Positions 22,495 to 33,644 of a stretch of DNA of 64,000 nucleotides are shown here, piece after piece. The position numbers and the translations under genes are program-made. A model generated the notes under the pieces. The model made no database searches. It saw only the letters and a program-made list of their open reading frames with translations, and was not told the DNA's origin. Origin of the DNA: Phaeosaccion multiseriatum (Eukaryota > Ochrophyta, other classes); the NCBI GenBank assembly GCA_965112735.1, contig OZ218956.1, positions 3,100,001 through 3,164,000 on the forward strand, read 5' to 3'. The stretch's first letter is position 1; each line of letters opens with the position of its first letter.

Positions 22495-25400
22495 ACCGTG
22501 AGGGAAGAGTTTGGACTCGTGGTGAGGGAAGTGTTGCCACGGTAGGAAGCGTAGGCACCGATGCCCTCTTCGTTGGTCCGGCCTGTCTCCAGAGATACTT
22601 CACAGTTGGCGTAGAGGCTGCGAGGGCCTCCGAGTAGACTCTTGTCCTCACATGCACGCGCCTTTTGGAACGTTTCGTTGTTCCAATCGCCCCCCGGGGA
22701 GACGGCAAAGGCCGGGTTGGGGATAGTGCCCAAGCCAAAGGGCAGAGAAAGTTCTCTAGAGTGCCACAGCCATCTAAGCAGGGGGGGTGTGGTGGGTGGG
22801 GTGGGCAGGCACCGGACGGGGTGGGATGGGGTGAGTTATGGTGGGGTTGGGGGATGGGTGAGTGAGCGTGTGTGGGTGGTGTGTCTCCCTTCTTCCTTCT
22901 CTCCCTCCCTCCTTCCCTCCTTCCCTCCCTCCCTCTCTCTCCCTCCTCCCTCCTCCCTCACCTCTGCTCCATCTTGTGCACAGTGAGCACCGAGCCCAAT
23001 TCATCATGCATCACCTCAAAGCCCTCTTCGCTGCAGTCCTCCACATACAGGGCCTGACACCAATCATTGTGGGCGTAGGCCGTGCGATTGAGACAGCGCA
23101 AAGTCAAATTGCGCTCCCTCAGCTCCATGTTAAGCACCTTCACCACAATGGGGTCTGTGTACCCCCCAAACAGGACGTCGTGTGCGGTCTGTATGTATTG
23201 TGGGTAGGGTGTAGTTTGCGTTTGAGGTTATTGTTAAGTCAACACACAGGTCACAGGTTGGTCATGGTAGTGAGAATCGACAACCGGCTTGTAGTGAACT
23301 TGGTGCAGTACACGACGACAAAAGGACTGACGCCCCAGATTGGTCTCTGCCCTGACTCTGATCACACCACCCCCTTCGCGTCATCATTGTGCCCTCCTTC
23401 CTTCGCTCCATGGGTCAAACCACACAACCCACCCACCCCCCTCCCCTCCCCTCCCTCCTCTCCCTCCCGTACCTTCTCAATGAACATCCCTCCCTTTGTG
23501 TAGTCACAGTTGTCGACGTCGTCACACACATACCTCCCTTCCTTCAGCACTGCCTCCCACACCACATCATACAGCATGGAAGACAATACATTCCCCGGCA
23601 GCAAGTCGCGTGAGTGAGCAAAGTCAAACACCCTCTCTGCATCGCACTCTATCCCCGTGGCCGGCGCAGATAAGATGGTCTGGAACATATCGCAGTTGAC
23701 AGGCCACTCGGCATTCAACGAGATGGCCAACACACACGCCTCGTAATACGCCTCCAGCTCAAAACACTGCACCGCGCTTGACGCTACGGGGTCTGACAGG
23801 AAGGCTCCAACGGCGGAGAGGCTGTTGAAGTTGAAGTTGAAGTTGAAGTTGATGTCCTCCGGGTCCTGCGTGGCGGCCAGGGGCTCGGAAAAGTCGAAAT
23901 GGAACTTGAGATACTCCTCTTCGTCGGGTTGCTGCCCGGCCTCGCTAAAGTTAAACACAGCATCAATATTCTGCTCCACAAAGAGCACGTCCGACGGGTC
24001 GAACTGAGCCGTGGGGGATGACGATTCAGATGAGAAGGTGAAGGTGTCTCCTCCCTCCGCGGAGCCATAGTAGGTGGTGCTCCTTGACGTCACGAAACGT
24101 CGGAATCCATCCCCGAGGGAGGAGGCGTCTGCGAGGAGACGCAGCGTTGTCTTGGACGCGTCGACCGTCATGTTAATGCTTGGATAGCCTGCGTGTGTGT
24201 CGTGGTTGTCATTTGAAAGCAAGATATGCGTGAGGTTACTTAAAAGGGTGTGTGTGTGTGCGCCCGCGTCTGTGTGTGGGGTGCGTGCACACTGCCGTAC
24301 TTACCCGCCACTGCAGCCCGGGTCCAGAACTCGGGAAATCCGAAATGGAACTCACGAGTCATGAAACGCCAAATGCCCTGAAAGCGGACGGCGGACAGGC
24401 TCCTGACACCGTATAGCAGGTCCGTCACCGAGCCGCGGGCCCACTGCAAGTAGCCCAGGTCTTCCATGTTAGCTGAGGTGTGCGAGTGTCAGGACAGTGA
24501 GTATAAGGACGGTGAGTGAGTGAGTGAGTGAGTGAGTGAGTGAGTGAGTGAGTAAGCATAGCAGTGGGTGTTCAGGACAGTAGTTGACTGCGTGAGGCAT
24601 TGTGGAATGGAGTGGGCGTCAGGACAGTGAGTGTCAACCCCTCCATCCATGACGCCATGGATCAATCTGCCAATGTGCCCATGTACCCATATATGCCCAT
24701 ATGACCTCCCCTACCTGGTGTCAGATGGTGTCCCCCGCTGGCCTCCCACAGCGACGCGTTGAGAGCGTGCATGACTGTGGCGTCGTGCCAACTGTTGCTG
24801 GATGCCCAATCGTCGAACATCCAACGGGCCACAGTGCACACCTGATGGGAAGTAGGGGGGTCGATATTAGAGGGTAGAGGGGTCGATGTTAGAGGGTAGA
24901 GGGGGTCGATATTGGAGGGTAGAGGGGGTCGATATTGGAGGGTAGAGGGGGTCGATATTGGAGGGTAGAGGGGGGTCGATATTGGAGGGTAGAGGGGGTC
25001 GATATTGGAGGGTAGGGGGTGCACACGAGTACATTTGTCGAGGTTTGGGTAGATGGGTGGGTAAGGAGGTAGGAAAGGAGGGAGGAAGCAAGGGTGGGTG
25101 CGTAGGTGGGTAGGGTGGGTAGGTGGGTGGGTAGGTAGGTAGCTAACTGAGGTACTACTCCTGGAAGAACTTTTTCCTAGCTTCCTTCCCCCTTCCCTCC
25201 CTCCCCCCTTCCTCCCTTCCTTCCTTCCTTCTGTCCTTCCTTCCTTCCATCTCCCTCCCTCTCTCCCTCCCTCCCTGCCTCCTTCTTCTCTCCCTCCCTC
25301 CCTCCCTGCCTCCCTACCTCTCTCTCCCCCTCCCCCTACCTCTCTCTCCCCCTCCCCCTCCCTCCCCCTCCCCCTCCCTCCTCCCTCCCCCCCTCCCTTC

Positions 25401-28400
25401 TCACCTGTGCCATGTAGTCGTCCTCAAGCCCCTCGGGTAATGTGTCACTCGTGTAACCGTCGGCCTCCGCCAGCAGCAGCGGCAGGACCTATTGCATTGT
25501 AAACCAATGAAAGTCAGTTTCAGCAGTTTCATCAGTTTCAAGTTAAACGTGTGATGAAGGGGGTATCGAGATGGACGCGCTCCCCCTGCACCCCGCTCTT
25601 TGAAACGTTATGTAGCGTTTCTCAAGCGAAGTAAGAATGTCTCTCTCAATCTCCCCTCTCATTCCCTCCCCCCCCCCTCTCTTCTTCCACTGACATACGA
25701 ATGAATGAATGAATGAATCGATCAATCAATAAATCAATACACACACCTCAGTAGCGGCTTGCGTGTAGACAAAAGCCTCGGAGCAGTTCTCCCTTCGGAT
25801 GGCAGCAGATGCGCAGTAGCGATGAGCGTAGCGCCAGTACGTCAGCCCATCCGTTGTATGCGCATTCAAGTCATTGGTGGGGTCGTCTTCGTCTGGGCTG
25901 ATAATGAGGCGAGCGGCTTCCAGGCTGGGGTACACACCACCCGCCGTTGGGTTGACTTCAGGGCTGGTGGTGCTGTTGGCTGTAACTGTAGTGCTGGTGG
26001 TGGCGGCGGTGGTGGTGCTGCTACTGCTGCTGTTGGTGGTGGTGGCGTTGAGTACGACGGTCGACTTGCCCAAGGCCCAGTGGCAAGTGTTGTTCCAGTG
26101 GGTGCTGCATGTGACATTGTCGCTTGGATACTCGCTGAAGTCATTGAAGCTGCTGCTGCTGCTGCTACCTCTGTTGTCATTCCGCCCCACATAGAGCCAC
26201 TCGGAGAGTATGGCCTTCTCCAAGACGTTCTCTTCATAGAGCCAAACCTCAAAGAGATATGCGGTGAGGCCGTCAACTTTCCTGCAGCAAGCTCCAGTTG
26301 GCGACCTCTCTCCTCCCCAGCTGCAGAACAGAGCCACGAGCTCACTAAAGAGGGAGGGAGGGAGGGAAGGAAGGAAGGAAGGAAGGAAGGGAGGAAGGAA
26401 GGAAGGAAGGAAGGAAGGGAGGGAGGGAGGGAGGGAGGGAGGGAGAGAGTGAGGAGGGGAGGAAGTGTCTCTCTCCTTGAGAGTGGGCTGTGCACAACGC
26501 CCAATAGGCTGAAACGGAAACTGAAAAAGATGGATCCTAATACTACTACTCTCCTCTTAAGTCAATGACTACTCCCATCTCTACCATTGTATACCTTTCA
26601 TCGTCCCTCTTGCAAATCTCACCTGTACAGCGTCGCGTCCTCCTCATCGTCGGGGTGGGGCATGGCTTCGCTTGGCAGGTACCCTTTGTGCCTGCCTGCC
26701 GCCACCCATAGTCGCATGCCCGTCTCCGTGAGCAGCCCTCCGGAGCCGTCCCCTCCTGCGAGGCCGAGGAGGTATTGGCCCTCCACGGTGCTGAGTGCAA
26801 AGGTCGCATTGCCATCTGTGAAGTATCGGAAGAGTACGTGCAAAGTGGAGGAGTAGCAAGCAGCACAGCCAAAAAAAACGCAAACGGGTCAAAAAGAGGT
26901 GAAGAGTGCGTGCGGGGTAGGGCAGGAGACAACAGGGTAAGGCATGGAACAGGATAGGACTCTCGTGGCTGCGCTTAGTCTTAGGGAGTAGCAGCAAGCG
27001 CCAGAGTAGGAGCAGGCCCCTTCCCTGTCCTTCCTTCCTCACCTTCGATGAAGCTGGCGGTACCCCAAGGGCATCCGTTGCTCACTTCACTTGTGGAGAA
27101 GTTACCGCACGACACCACCGATGTGAAGGATGTGGTGGTGGAGGTTTGGCTGTAGTCTCCAATGAAATGCCCCACAACATCCTCTGTGCTGCCTCCCATC
27201 TCTGTCAGCAGATGCTGGTACAGGCCGGAGATAACGGTGGTTCCCACTGTAGGGACGGAAAGGGAGGAGAGGGGAGGAGAGAGAGAGAGGGAAGTGACGG
27301 GTGTGAGAGCGGTTGTCGAGAGATCTTCACGGCCTTTCTCCCCGTCCCTTCTCTTCTCACCATGAATAGCCTTCCGGTAGTCCCACCTTGCCGCCCAGAT
27401 GGTCGGGAGGTACGTGCTCTTCACTGACATGGGCAAGTCGACCGTCATAGCGTCATGGATGTACTCAAATGCCCCCTGGAAGAGGGGAGGGAGGGATGGA
27501 TGGACGGAGGGAAGGAGGAATGGAGGGAGGGAGGGATGGATGGATGGATGGAGGGAGGGAGGGAGGGAAGGATGGAGGGAGGGAGGGAGGGATGGATGGA
27601 GGGAGGGATGGATGGATGGAGGGAGGGAGGGAGGGAGGGAAGGATGGAGGGGAGGCACGCAGGGAGGGAGGAGTGAGGGAAGGGGGAGGAAAGGAGGGAG
27701 GGGGGGAGGGGGGGAGGGGGGGAGGGAGTGAGAGAGAGGGGAGGGTGACGGGAGGGAGGAAGGGAGAGAGGGCTCCGCCTTCTCCTCCTCCTCATCATCA
27801 TCCTCCTCCTCCACCTCTATCCCGCTCACCTGCGACAATACGCTGAGAAGCCCCGTCGGTGTGTAGTCGTGCAGCATTCGCATGAACGGCGCGTTGACCA
27901 CAGTCACTTTGCGTGTCGCGTTTTGGCAGCTGCATTCGAAGGTCCCCACGCACTCTGGGTTGCCGATGCGGAGACTCGCTCGGTCCATGCGGAAGTACAT
28001 CTCCTTGCAGGGGTCGGAGGAGTAGGAGTAGTAGGAGGAGGAGGGGGAGGAGGAGGAGGAGGAGGAGGAGGAGGAGGAGGAGGAGGAGGAGAAGGAGGAG
28101 GACGAGAAGGAGGCGTCCGAGTCCGAGAGTACCGCCTCCATGTAGTGCCACTCCTTGTGTGTGACGTACTGCGAGTCATCGGCGGAGAAGGAAACGTCGT
28201 ACTTGGTGCTTCGCTGGACGTATCCGATGGGCCCTACCTCCTTTAAGTTCGGCTTGTATCCCAGCTCCATCACCTGTTTGTGTGTTGGGCATTGATTAAT
28301 TGATGGTGTGAGCTAGGGGCGGAGGCCAAGACAAAGACATCAAGCTCGCTCAGGCTGCCCTACCCCTCCCCTCTCCACGGGCATCGCCTCTCCTCAGGAT

Positions 28401-28928
28401 ACGCCTATGCGCCATCACTTGCCAACCTACACTCGCCTCTTGAGGGTTGATGACATGCCACACGTTGTAGGAGTGGAGAGACGTATTGGGAGATGCCCCG
28501 TTCTCTTGCGCAAAGTGGAGGCCCTTGAGCCATCGCAGGTAAGTCACCTCGCTCTGCTGCTGGTCTTGTACATCCAGCACTGCCTCGAACATGACCTTGC
28601 TGTTCAGCACCATGGGGTAGAGCACCTGGCTCCACATCACCACCATGAGAAAGGCCGCCATCAAGCCGGTCTTAATGCAGGCGGCTCCGAGGATGAGGAA
28701 CTTGCTACCGTGAAAGTGGCGCTGCCACTTCTTCTCCATCCCCGAGGGCGCCCTGTCCTCCTTTCCGGTGGGAGCAGGGATGTGCTCCCCTGTGGGGATA
28801 CCAATGGCTTGCGCCGTCTTGGCCATGGTGGAGGCGAAGAGGTCGACATGCTTTTCTAGTGCTTCTCCCTGCCCCAAGCTGAGGTCCAATACTCCTCCTG
28901 AGGTTGGGGAGTCCTCCAAGGAGGTCAT
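20091..28928 (-). CDS. Giant CD36/LIMP-2/SR-B family membrane receptor
   Basis: Seventeen exons close in phase to about 1516 residues: 28928-28431, 28273-27830, 27475-27361, 27246-27043, 26815-26623, 26344-25747, 25488-25405, 24841-24715, 24472-24305, 24188-23473, 23188-22962, 22773-22497, 22289-22114, 21619-21541, 21365-21217, 20940-20722, 20367-20091. Near the N-terminus a transmembrane helix (residues ~77-100) is followed by [14 protein letters not shown] and [17 protein letters not shown], the classic CD36 entry (N-V-x-N-P...P.l.EvGPy.y). Later come [16 protein letters not shown] (tVrelLwGY.dp), a juxtamembrane stretch with [10 protein letters not shown], and a second transmembrane helix ([21 protein letters not shown]) with a short basic tail. 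Family members bind lipoproteins or lipids at the surface or in lysosomes. Metazoan CD36 has about 470 residues. This one is three times longer, with Ser/Asn/Thr-rich inserts and many NxS/T sites. The ligand is unknown. Confidence 0.85.
20591..20716. repeat. (CA)n and ACTC runs in a CD36-like intron
   Basis: CCCA repeats, then (CA)n (about 20594-20635), then (ACTC)n up to the exon at 20722. Confidence 0.8.
21518..21532 (-). repeat. Dispersed motif (CTGTATCACCAAC on +), intronic copy
   Basis: Reverse complement GTTGGTGATACAG is exact. It lies in an intron of the CD36-like gene, in the sense orientation of that gene, 8 bases before an exon edge. Confidence 0.65.
22424..22490. repeat. (AC)n microsatellite
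   Basis: About 30 AC units directly next to the donor of the exon ending at 22497. Confidence 0.9.
24845..25017. repeat. 24-bp minisatellite GGGTCGATATTGGAGGGTAGAG
   Basis: About seven units, slightly variable, in the intron between exons at 25405 and 24841 of the CD36-like gene. Confidence 0.85.
26345..26455. repeat. GGGA/GGAA purine tract
   Basis: Uninterrupted purine run on the + strand. On the transcribed strand's mRNA sense this is the pyrimidine tract leading to the acceptor at 26344. Confidence 0.85.
27478..27770. repeat. GGAT/GGGA purine-rich minisatellite
   Basis: Runs of GATGGATGGAGGGAGGGAGG units in the CD36-like intron ending at 27475. The mRNA sense is a long CCCTCCATCC polypyrimidine region. 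Confidence 0.85.
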
Positions 28929-29305
28929 GCTTCCTCCTCTTCCACCCTCTTATGAGGTGCTAGGAGGTCTTTTGAAGCCCAAGCCCCCAGAGAGGGAAGG
29001 GGAAAGGAAGGACGACACTCCCATCGCAATGAGCGCGGCCGTTAGCTCGAACGGTTGGTCCTCCACTCGTCAGGTGGCGACGCCGTCGGTTACAAAAACA
29101 AAAAAAAAACAAATTTCCGTACTTTTTACCCCTGATTATTACAACAACTCCACTCCACTTCTCTTCCACACGGCCTACTGGTCAGCTCTGCGTGCGTAAC
29201 CTGTCGTGGGTGGTTGTGTGGTACTGGGGCGCGTTCACCATCATTTTTGCAAGCAGCAGCAGCAGTAGCTAGAACGTCCGCCTGCACCAATAGACTAGAA
29301 ATTAG
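28929..29305. promoter_or_regulatory. Divergent promoter region, CD36-like / protein kinase
   Basis: 377 bases between opposed start codons. Contains an A-rich stretch (ACAAAAACAAAAAAAAAC at about 29094). No defined box. Confidence 0.4.
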
Positions 29306-30726
29306 ATGGGATGCGCCCCGAGCCGGGAGACAGATGGAACGGGATGGGTGGGTGGGATGGCAGCCGCACAAGGCGCTGCGCCAGCAGCAGCGGCACAACA
29401 CTCAGCAGCACCGTCACACCCAGCAGCAGCAGAGACAACGCAACCACCGACGCCGGCATCCCCGTCCACCTTCTTCTCCTCCCCCTCGGCCTACGTTCTG
29501 AGGCGAAAGTGCTTAGGGAGGACCCAGACAGGCGACGCCGCTGCCTCTTGCACGTCTCGAGGTGGGACCAGGACTAGGGCCAGCAGGGCCAGCAGGGCTC
29601 GTCTGGTGGACATTGAGGGGAGGCGCGGCACATGCGCCTTAGGAGGATCGTCATCACGCGGGGGGCATGCGAAACTGGGGCTGTCTCAGAACACCATGGC
29701 CAACACAGCCACCACTGAGGTCACCTTCGTGTTTGCCGTTGAGGAGGAGAGGGTGGACTGTATTGCTGGCGGTAGCAGCGCTGGCAGCAGTAGTGGTTGT
29801 ACGGACGAGAATGAGGGTGAGGGAAAGTGGAGGAGGAAGATGGACATATCGGCAACGCTGCTGGAAGAGGAATCCTCATCATCATCATGCTCATCACCCT
29901 CATGCACCAAAATGGCAACAGAAATGGAACTGGAAATGGCCCCTACGCACCGGCCACCAACAACAGCAAAGGAGGAGACAATCAGGCAACAACGGATCGC
30001 CACTGTATCTCTCAATGGACCCCTCTCGTCCGCACCTCTCGTTGATAGGCTTGCGCTACCAGCAGCCAACTCAGCCGAAGATCTCGGACTCGACGGTGCT
30101 GCTGTTGTATCATCATCTGAGAACATCATTACAATGGCAGAGCTGACGGCGGGGGGCAAGGAGCCTTTGAAGCTCCTCGGTAGAGGGTCGTACTGCGACG
30201 TGTTTGCATGCACCTATCGGGGAAGGCCGGCGGCGCTGAAAGTCATCCGGAGAGAGCTTGGAGGAGGGCGAGACAGGAAGAATATGAAGCGCCTCGGCGC
30301 ACGACGACGACGAGGAGGAGGAGGAGGGGGAGGAGGGGGGGGGGGGGGGGAGGGAGCATGGGCCTGATTCGTCGCAATAAGGGTCGTCTGCGTCATCGTC
30401 ACCAGGAAGTAGGGCACGGCGCCGGAGCCGCAGCAGTAAACGCCCGAAGCAGCAGCTACATGTACCGGCAGAGAGAACAAGTGGTGGCGACAGCAAAGGC
30501 AGCACAGGCGGCCAAGGCAATTCGGCAGGCCAACCACTTCCTGGGGAGGGAGAAGACGCTTCTGCAGGGCTTGACACACGCCAACGTTATAAGCTTGCTG
30601 GGCTCGGGTTACGATGCCGGACGAGAGGGGGATGTTGAGGGGGGCTATGGGCAGTTTATAGTGATGGAGAGAATGAGTGCCACGCTAGATGACGTCTTTA
30701 GCCGTCGCCAAGGTGCTGCATCACCA

Positions 30727-30761
<35 letters not shown>

Positions 30762-32536
30762 GAACAAGGGTCAGCGGGAGGGCGATAGTACCACCAAGGG
30801 CATTGGTGCAAAGCCCCTCCGCCTCCTGGACTCACACAGGTACCCCTTCAGGAGAGTTAGCAATGCTGTAACCGTCACCACCGCCAAGGCGCGTCGCCTG
30901 CTGCCGAAGCGGAACAAGGAGCAAGAGCAGAAGCAAGCCAAGCAGCGCCATCTTCGAAGCGTCATGAAGTACGCCGTGGAGCTCGCACGAGCCTTGCACT
31001 ACCTCCACCAGGGCCTGTCTCGCCCGCGGCAGCAGCAGCCGTTGGTGATACAGCAGCAGCAGCAGCAGGAGGAGGAGGAGGAGGAGGAGAAGGAGGTTGG
31101 CATGTGGGATACTCGTGATGGTAGCGATAGCGGCGGCGGGGAGCCAGGAGGGGCGGCGCTCGAGGAGGAAGAACACATGACCCTCATTCATCGAGACTTA
31201 AAGCCGGGGAACATTGGCGTGAGAGCAGACGGAACAATTGGTGAGTAGGACTGGGGGAGGGGGGGGGATGGATGGCAGTGGATGGCCGTGGATGGCAATG
31301 AATGGCAGTGGGTGAAGGTGGAGGGCTGTGGCGCATCCCTTCCTTGTCCAGCGCTTGTGTACGGCTTGCCGCCGCTAGGGCTGCATCTCTTTCTCTGGCA
31401 CCAATTTTGCTTGTCTCTGATCGTTCTATCCCCCTCTCTGTCTCTCCCTCCCGCCCTCCCCTATCTCCCTCTCCCTCTCTTTTCTCCCTCTTGTGTCTGA
31501 TCAACAAACAACAAACAAAACAAACAAACAAACAAACAAACAAACAAACCCAACACACCAAACAACAAAAACATACAAATTAGCACTCCTTGACTTCGGG
31601 CTCGCCAAGGCTTGCCCAAGAAGCATCACAAGAGCGGCGCTTTGCAGGGGTGCCGCAGGGGTGGGGCGGGGGATCAATGCGCGGCGACGCTGTACTAGAC
31701 CACCAACACCAGCCGGACTAATGACAAGATCACCAACAGCTCTACTTCCCTTCCAAGAGCCGTCGCCATCTGCGCGCTTGGCCCTCTCGACACGCTTTCC
31801 ATCCCCCAGGGAGGTAGCAGCAGCGGCAGCTGGAATGAAGCCCCATCAGCAGTTGGTGATACAGCGACGGAGGCTCAGAACGGCACCCTTTTTTGACGGA
31901 GGATTTGGCGATGGCGAGGGTGGGCAAGAAAACGCGTGTTCCCTCCGCCTTCAGCAGGGGGCAAAGATTGAGACTAAGGAGGAGGAGGAGGAGGAGGAGA
32001 AGGAGATGAGAAAAGAGGAGGGGGGGGAGGAGGAGGAGAAGGAGGAGGAGGAGGAGGACGAGGAGGAGGAGGTGGAGGACGAGGAGGAGGAAGATGAGGA
32101 GGAGAAAAAAAGGGACAAAACGGAGGAGAAGGGCCGCCAAAAAGGGAAGGAACAAGAACAAGAAAAAGAAGCAGAACTAGAAGGAGACGGAGAAGGTGAC
32201 TACTGCGCGATGAACATGACAGGGGGCTGTGGGAGCGTGCGCTACATGTCGCCGGAGTGCTTTTCGCATCTACCCTACAACCAAAGCACCGACATATACT
32301 CCCTGGGCATGGTGGTGTGGGAAATGCTCGCTCAACGGAAGCCCTTTGAAACGGTTACGGTGGAGACGTTCCCTCTTCGTGTTTGTCAGTTGCGAGAGAG
32401 GCCCCCTCTGGACGCCGAGTGGCCGGCAGGGGTAAGAAGGACGCTGGAGGAGTGCTGGGACCACACGCCGAAGCGGAGACCCTCGGCAAGGGAGGTGGGC
32501 ATCCGGCTGCAGGCTTGCTTGGACGCGTTGATGTGA
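29306..32536 (+). CDS. Protein kinase with MGCxxS N-terminus and large insertions (frame broken once)
   Basis: Two exons, 29306-31240 and 31584-32536. The ATG follows an in-frame TAG immediately upstream and gives MGCAPSRE, a textbook N-myristoylation plus palmitoylation signal. Kinase motifs in order: glycine loop GRGSYCDVF, ALKVIRRE (Lys), GREKTLLQGLTHANVISLLG (alpha-C Glu), FIVMERM hinge, IHRDLKPGNIG catalytic loop, DFGLAK, GSVRYMSPECF (P+1), STDIYSLGMVVWEML and the final Arg in HTPKRRPSAREV. All catalytic residues are present. Inserts lie between beta-3 and alpha-C, around alpha-D/alpha-E, and, at about 200 residues with a long Glu-rich run, between DFG and the P+1 loop. The frame changes by one base at or near G16 (30335-30350), so as given the ORF stops at 30367. 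Missequencing of the G-run is the simplest reading. The kinase core resembles the TKL group. Substrates are unknown. Confidence 0.8.
30335..30350. repeat. G16 homopolymer at the kinase frame break
   Basis: Sixteen consecutive G in a Gly/Arg-coding stretch. The upstream frame ends 17 bases later, and the downstream frame is open from 30208 on. One missing G (or two extra) would restore continuity. Confidence 0.85.
30717..30735 (-). repeat. Dispersed motif, partial coding copy (ATCACCAACTGCTG on +)
   Basis: GCATCACCAACTGCTGCTG, antisense orientation in the kinase exon, read S-P-T-A-A and running into an alanine tract. One base off the core. Confidence 0.5.
31041..31059 (+). repeat. Dispersed motif GTTGGTGATACAG, coding copy
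   Basis: In the kinase first exon, read L-V-I-Q and running straight into a (CAG)n glutamine tract. Confidence 0.8.
31261..31330. repeat. GGATGGCAGTGGATGG satellite units in the kinase intron
   Basis: Four to five units of ATGGCAGTGG/ATGGCCGTGG at the 5' end of the kinase intron. Same core as the larger arrays at 54440, 57246 and 61655. Confidence 0.7.
31851..31865 (+). repeat. Dispersed motif AGTTGGTGATACAGC, coding copy
   Basis: In the kinase second exon inside the activation-loop insert, read L-V-I-Q. Confidence 0.8.
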
Positions 32537-32676
32537 TTGTTTGTGACGTCTTCGTGTGAGTGTCGTGTGAGTGCCGTGTGACTGTTGTGTGACTATCGTG
32601 TGAGACTGTGTTGTGATGATTGTGAAGACGTTTGGGTGTTGCTTTGTGTTCGGGGGGCTAGCTGGTGAGCTTGTCT

Positions 32677-32850
32677 TCGGGGCTGGACAAGGTTCTCTGG
32701 TCTTAAGGGACCATGGCGCCAGCCGGGCGGGCCTGATTACTGATTATATGGCGCCAGCCGGGCGGGCCTGATTACTGATTATATGGCGCCAGCCGGCCTG
32801 GCTGATTACTGATTATGGCCGGCGCACACTGTAACCTTGTCCAGCCCCGA
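32677..32850. mobile_element. Foldback element with CTGATTA heptamers
   Basis: Perfect 18-base terminal inverted repeats: TCGGGGCTGGACAAGGTT (32677-32694) and AACCTTGTCCAGCCCCGA (32833-32850). The interior has three ~36-bp units, each ATGGCGCCAGCCGG plus GGCGGGC or variant plus CTGATTACTGATTA. The heptamer CTGATTA is thus doubled beside the inverted core GGCGCCAGCCGG. No ORF. Lies about 140 bases past the kinase stop. Confidence 0.75.
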
Positions 32851-33091
32851 TTGTCTGTAGCTTCCAATTTTGACTAGTGCGAAGTTGTTGCTTGTCTCGG
32901 CGGAGTTTTGTGTCTTGTGTTTTGTGTTTGGGTTGAGAGGTTTTTGCCGTTGTCTTTACAAAAAGTCTTTGTGTTTGTGATGGCTGCGCGGTCGTGTACT
33001 TCGCTGCACGCGCAATTCTGTTAAAATTAACCGGGATAGGGATTCTTGTCCGGGGGTTGTTTGGGGCAGCCAAATCCTCTCTTGAAAATTC

Positions 33092-33128
33092 CAGACCCCC
33101 CGTCAATGCGGGCGGTCTATAAATGGCC
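33092..33128. repeat. Hairpin-forming direct repeat, left flank
   Basis: CAGACCCCCCGTCAATGCGG... through TATAAATGGCC. AGACC and GGTCT pair to a small hairpin. An imperfect direct copy lies at 33605-33644, so the pair brackets the 33153-33588 element. Confidence 0.6.
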
Positions 33129-33152
33129 CTAGCGAAGCAAGTGGTCATATTC

Positions 33153-33588
33153 TCGACCCCTGACACGCTATCGCTCACATTCTCGATAGCGCGCTATCGG
33201 CCGCCGGCCAATAGCGGATAGCGTGCCGGCTGGCGCCGGCCGATAGCGGATAGCGTGCCGGCTGGCGCCGGCCGATAGCGGATAGCGCGCCGGCTGGCGT
33301 CAGCTCTCCCCCCCCCCCCCCCCCCGGTGCGGTAGCAGCTGACGCTGGCGATAGCGGATAGCGCGCCGGCTGGCGCCGGCGATAGCGGATAGCGCGCCGG
33401 CTGCGCGCCGGCGATAGCGGATAGCGAGCCGGCTACGCCGGCGATAGCGGATAGCGAGCCGGCTACGCCGGCGATAGCGGATAGCGAGCCGGCTACGCCG
33501 GCGATAGCGGATAGCGCGCCGGAGATAGCGGATAGCGTGCCGGCTGGCGCCGGCGATAGCGTTAGCGGATAGCGTGTCAGGGGTCGAA
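33153..33588. mobile_element. Foldback element with GATAGCG heptamers, multiple cores
   Basis: Perfect 20-base terminal inverted repeats: TCGACCCCTGACACGCTATC (33153-33172) and GATAGCGTGTCAGGGGTCGA (33569-33588). The interior consists of about ten ~30-bp units, each a GATAGCGGATAGCG doublet plus GCCGGCTGGCGCCGGC or a decayed form. It is interrupted by a C17 run at about 33309-33325. No credible ORF. Largest and best-preserved family member. Confidence 0.8.
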
Positions 33589-33604
33589 TATTCATCACAT
33601 TTTA

Positions 33605-33644
33605 CAGACCCCCCCGCATTGCGGGGCGTCTACACAATGTGGCC
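33605..33644. repeat. Hairpin-forming direct repeat, right flank
   Basis: CAGACCCCCCCGCATTGCGG... through AATGTGGCC, the imperfect partner of 33092-33128. Confidence 0.6.

Noticed and set aside
23362-24222. Separate 286-residue gene on the minus strand
   Set aside because: Its ends are splice sites in phase with flanking exons of the CD36-like gene. It is one exon, not a gene.
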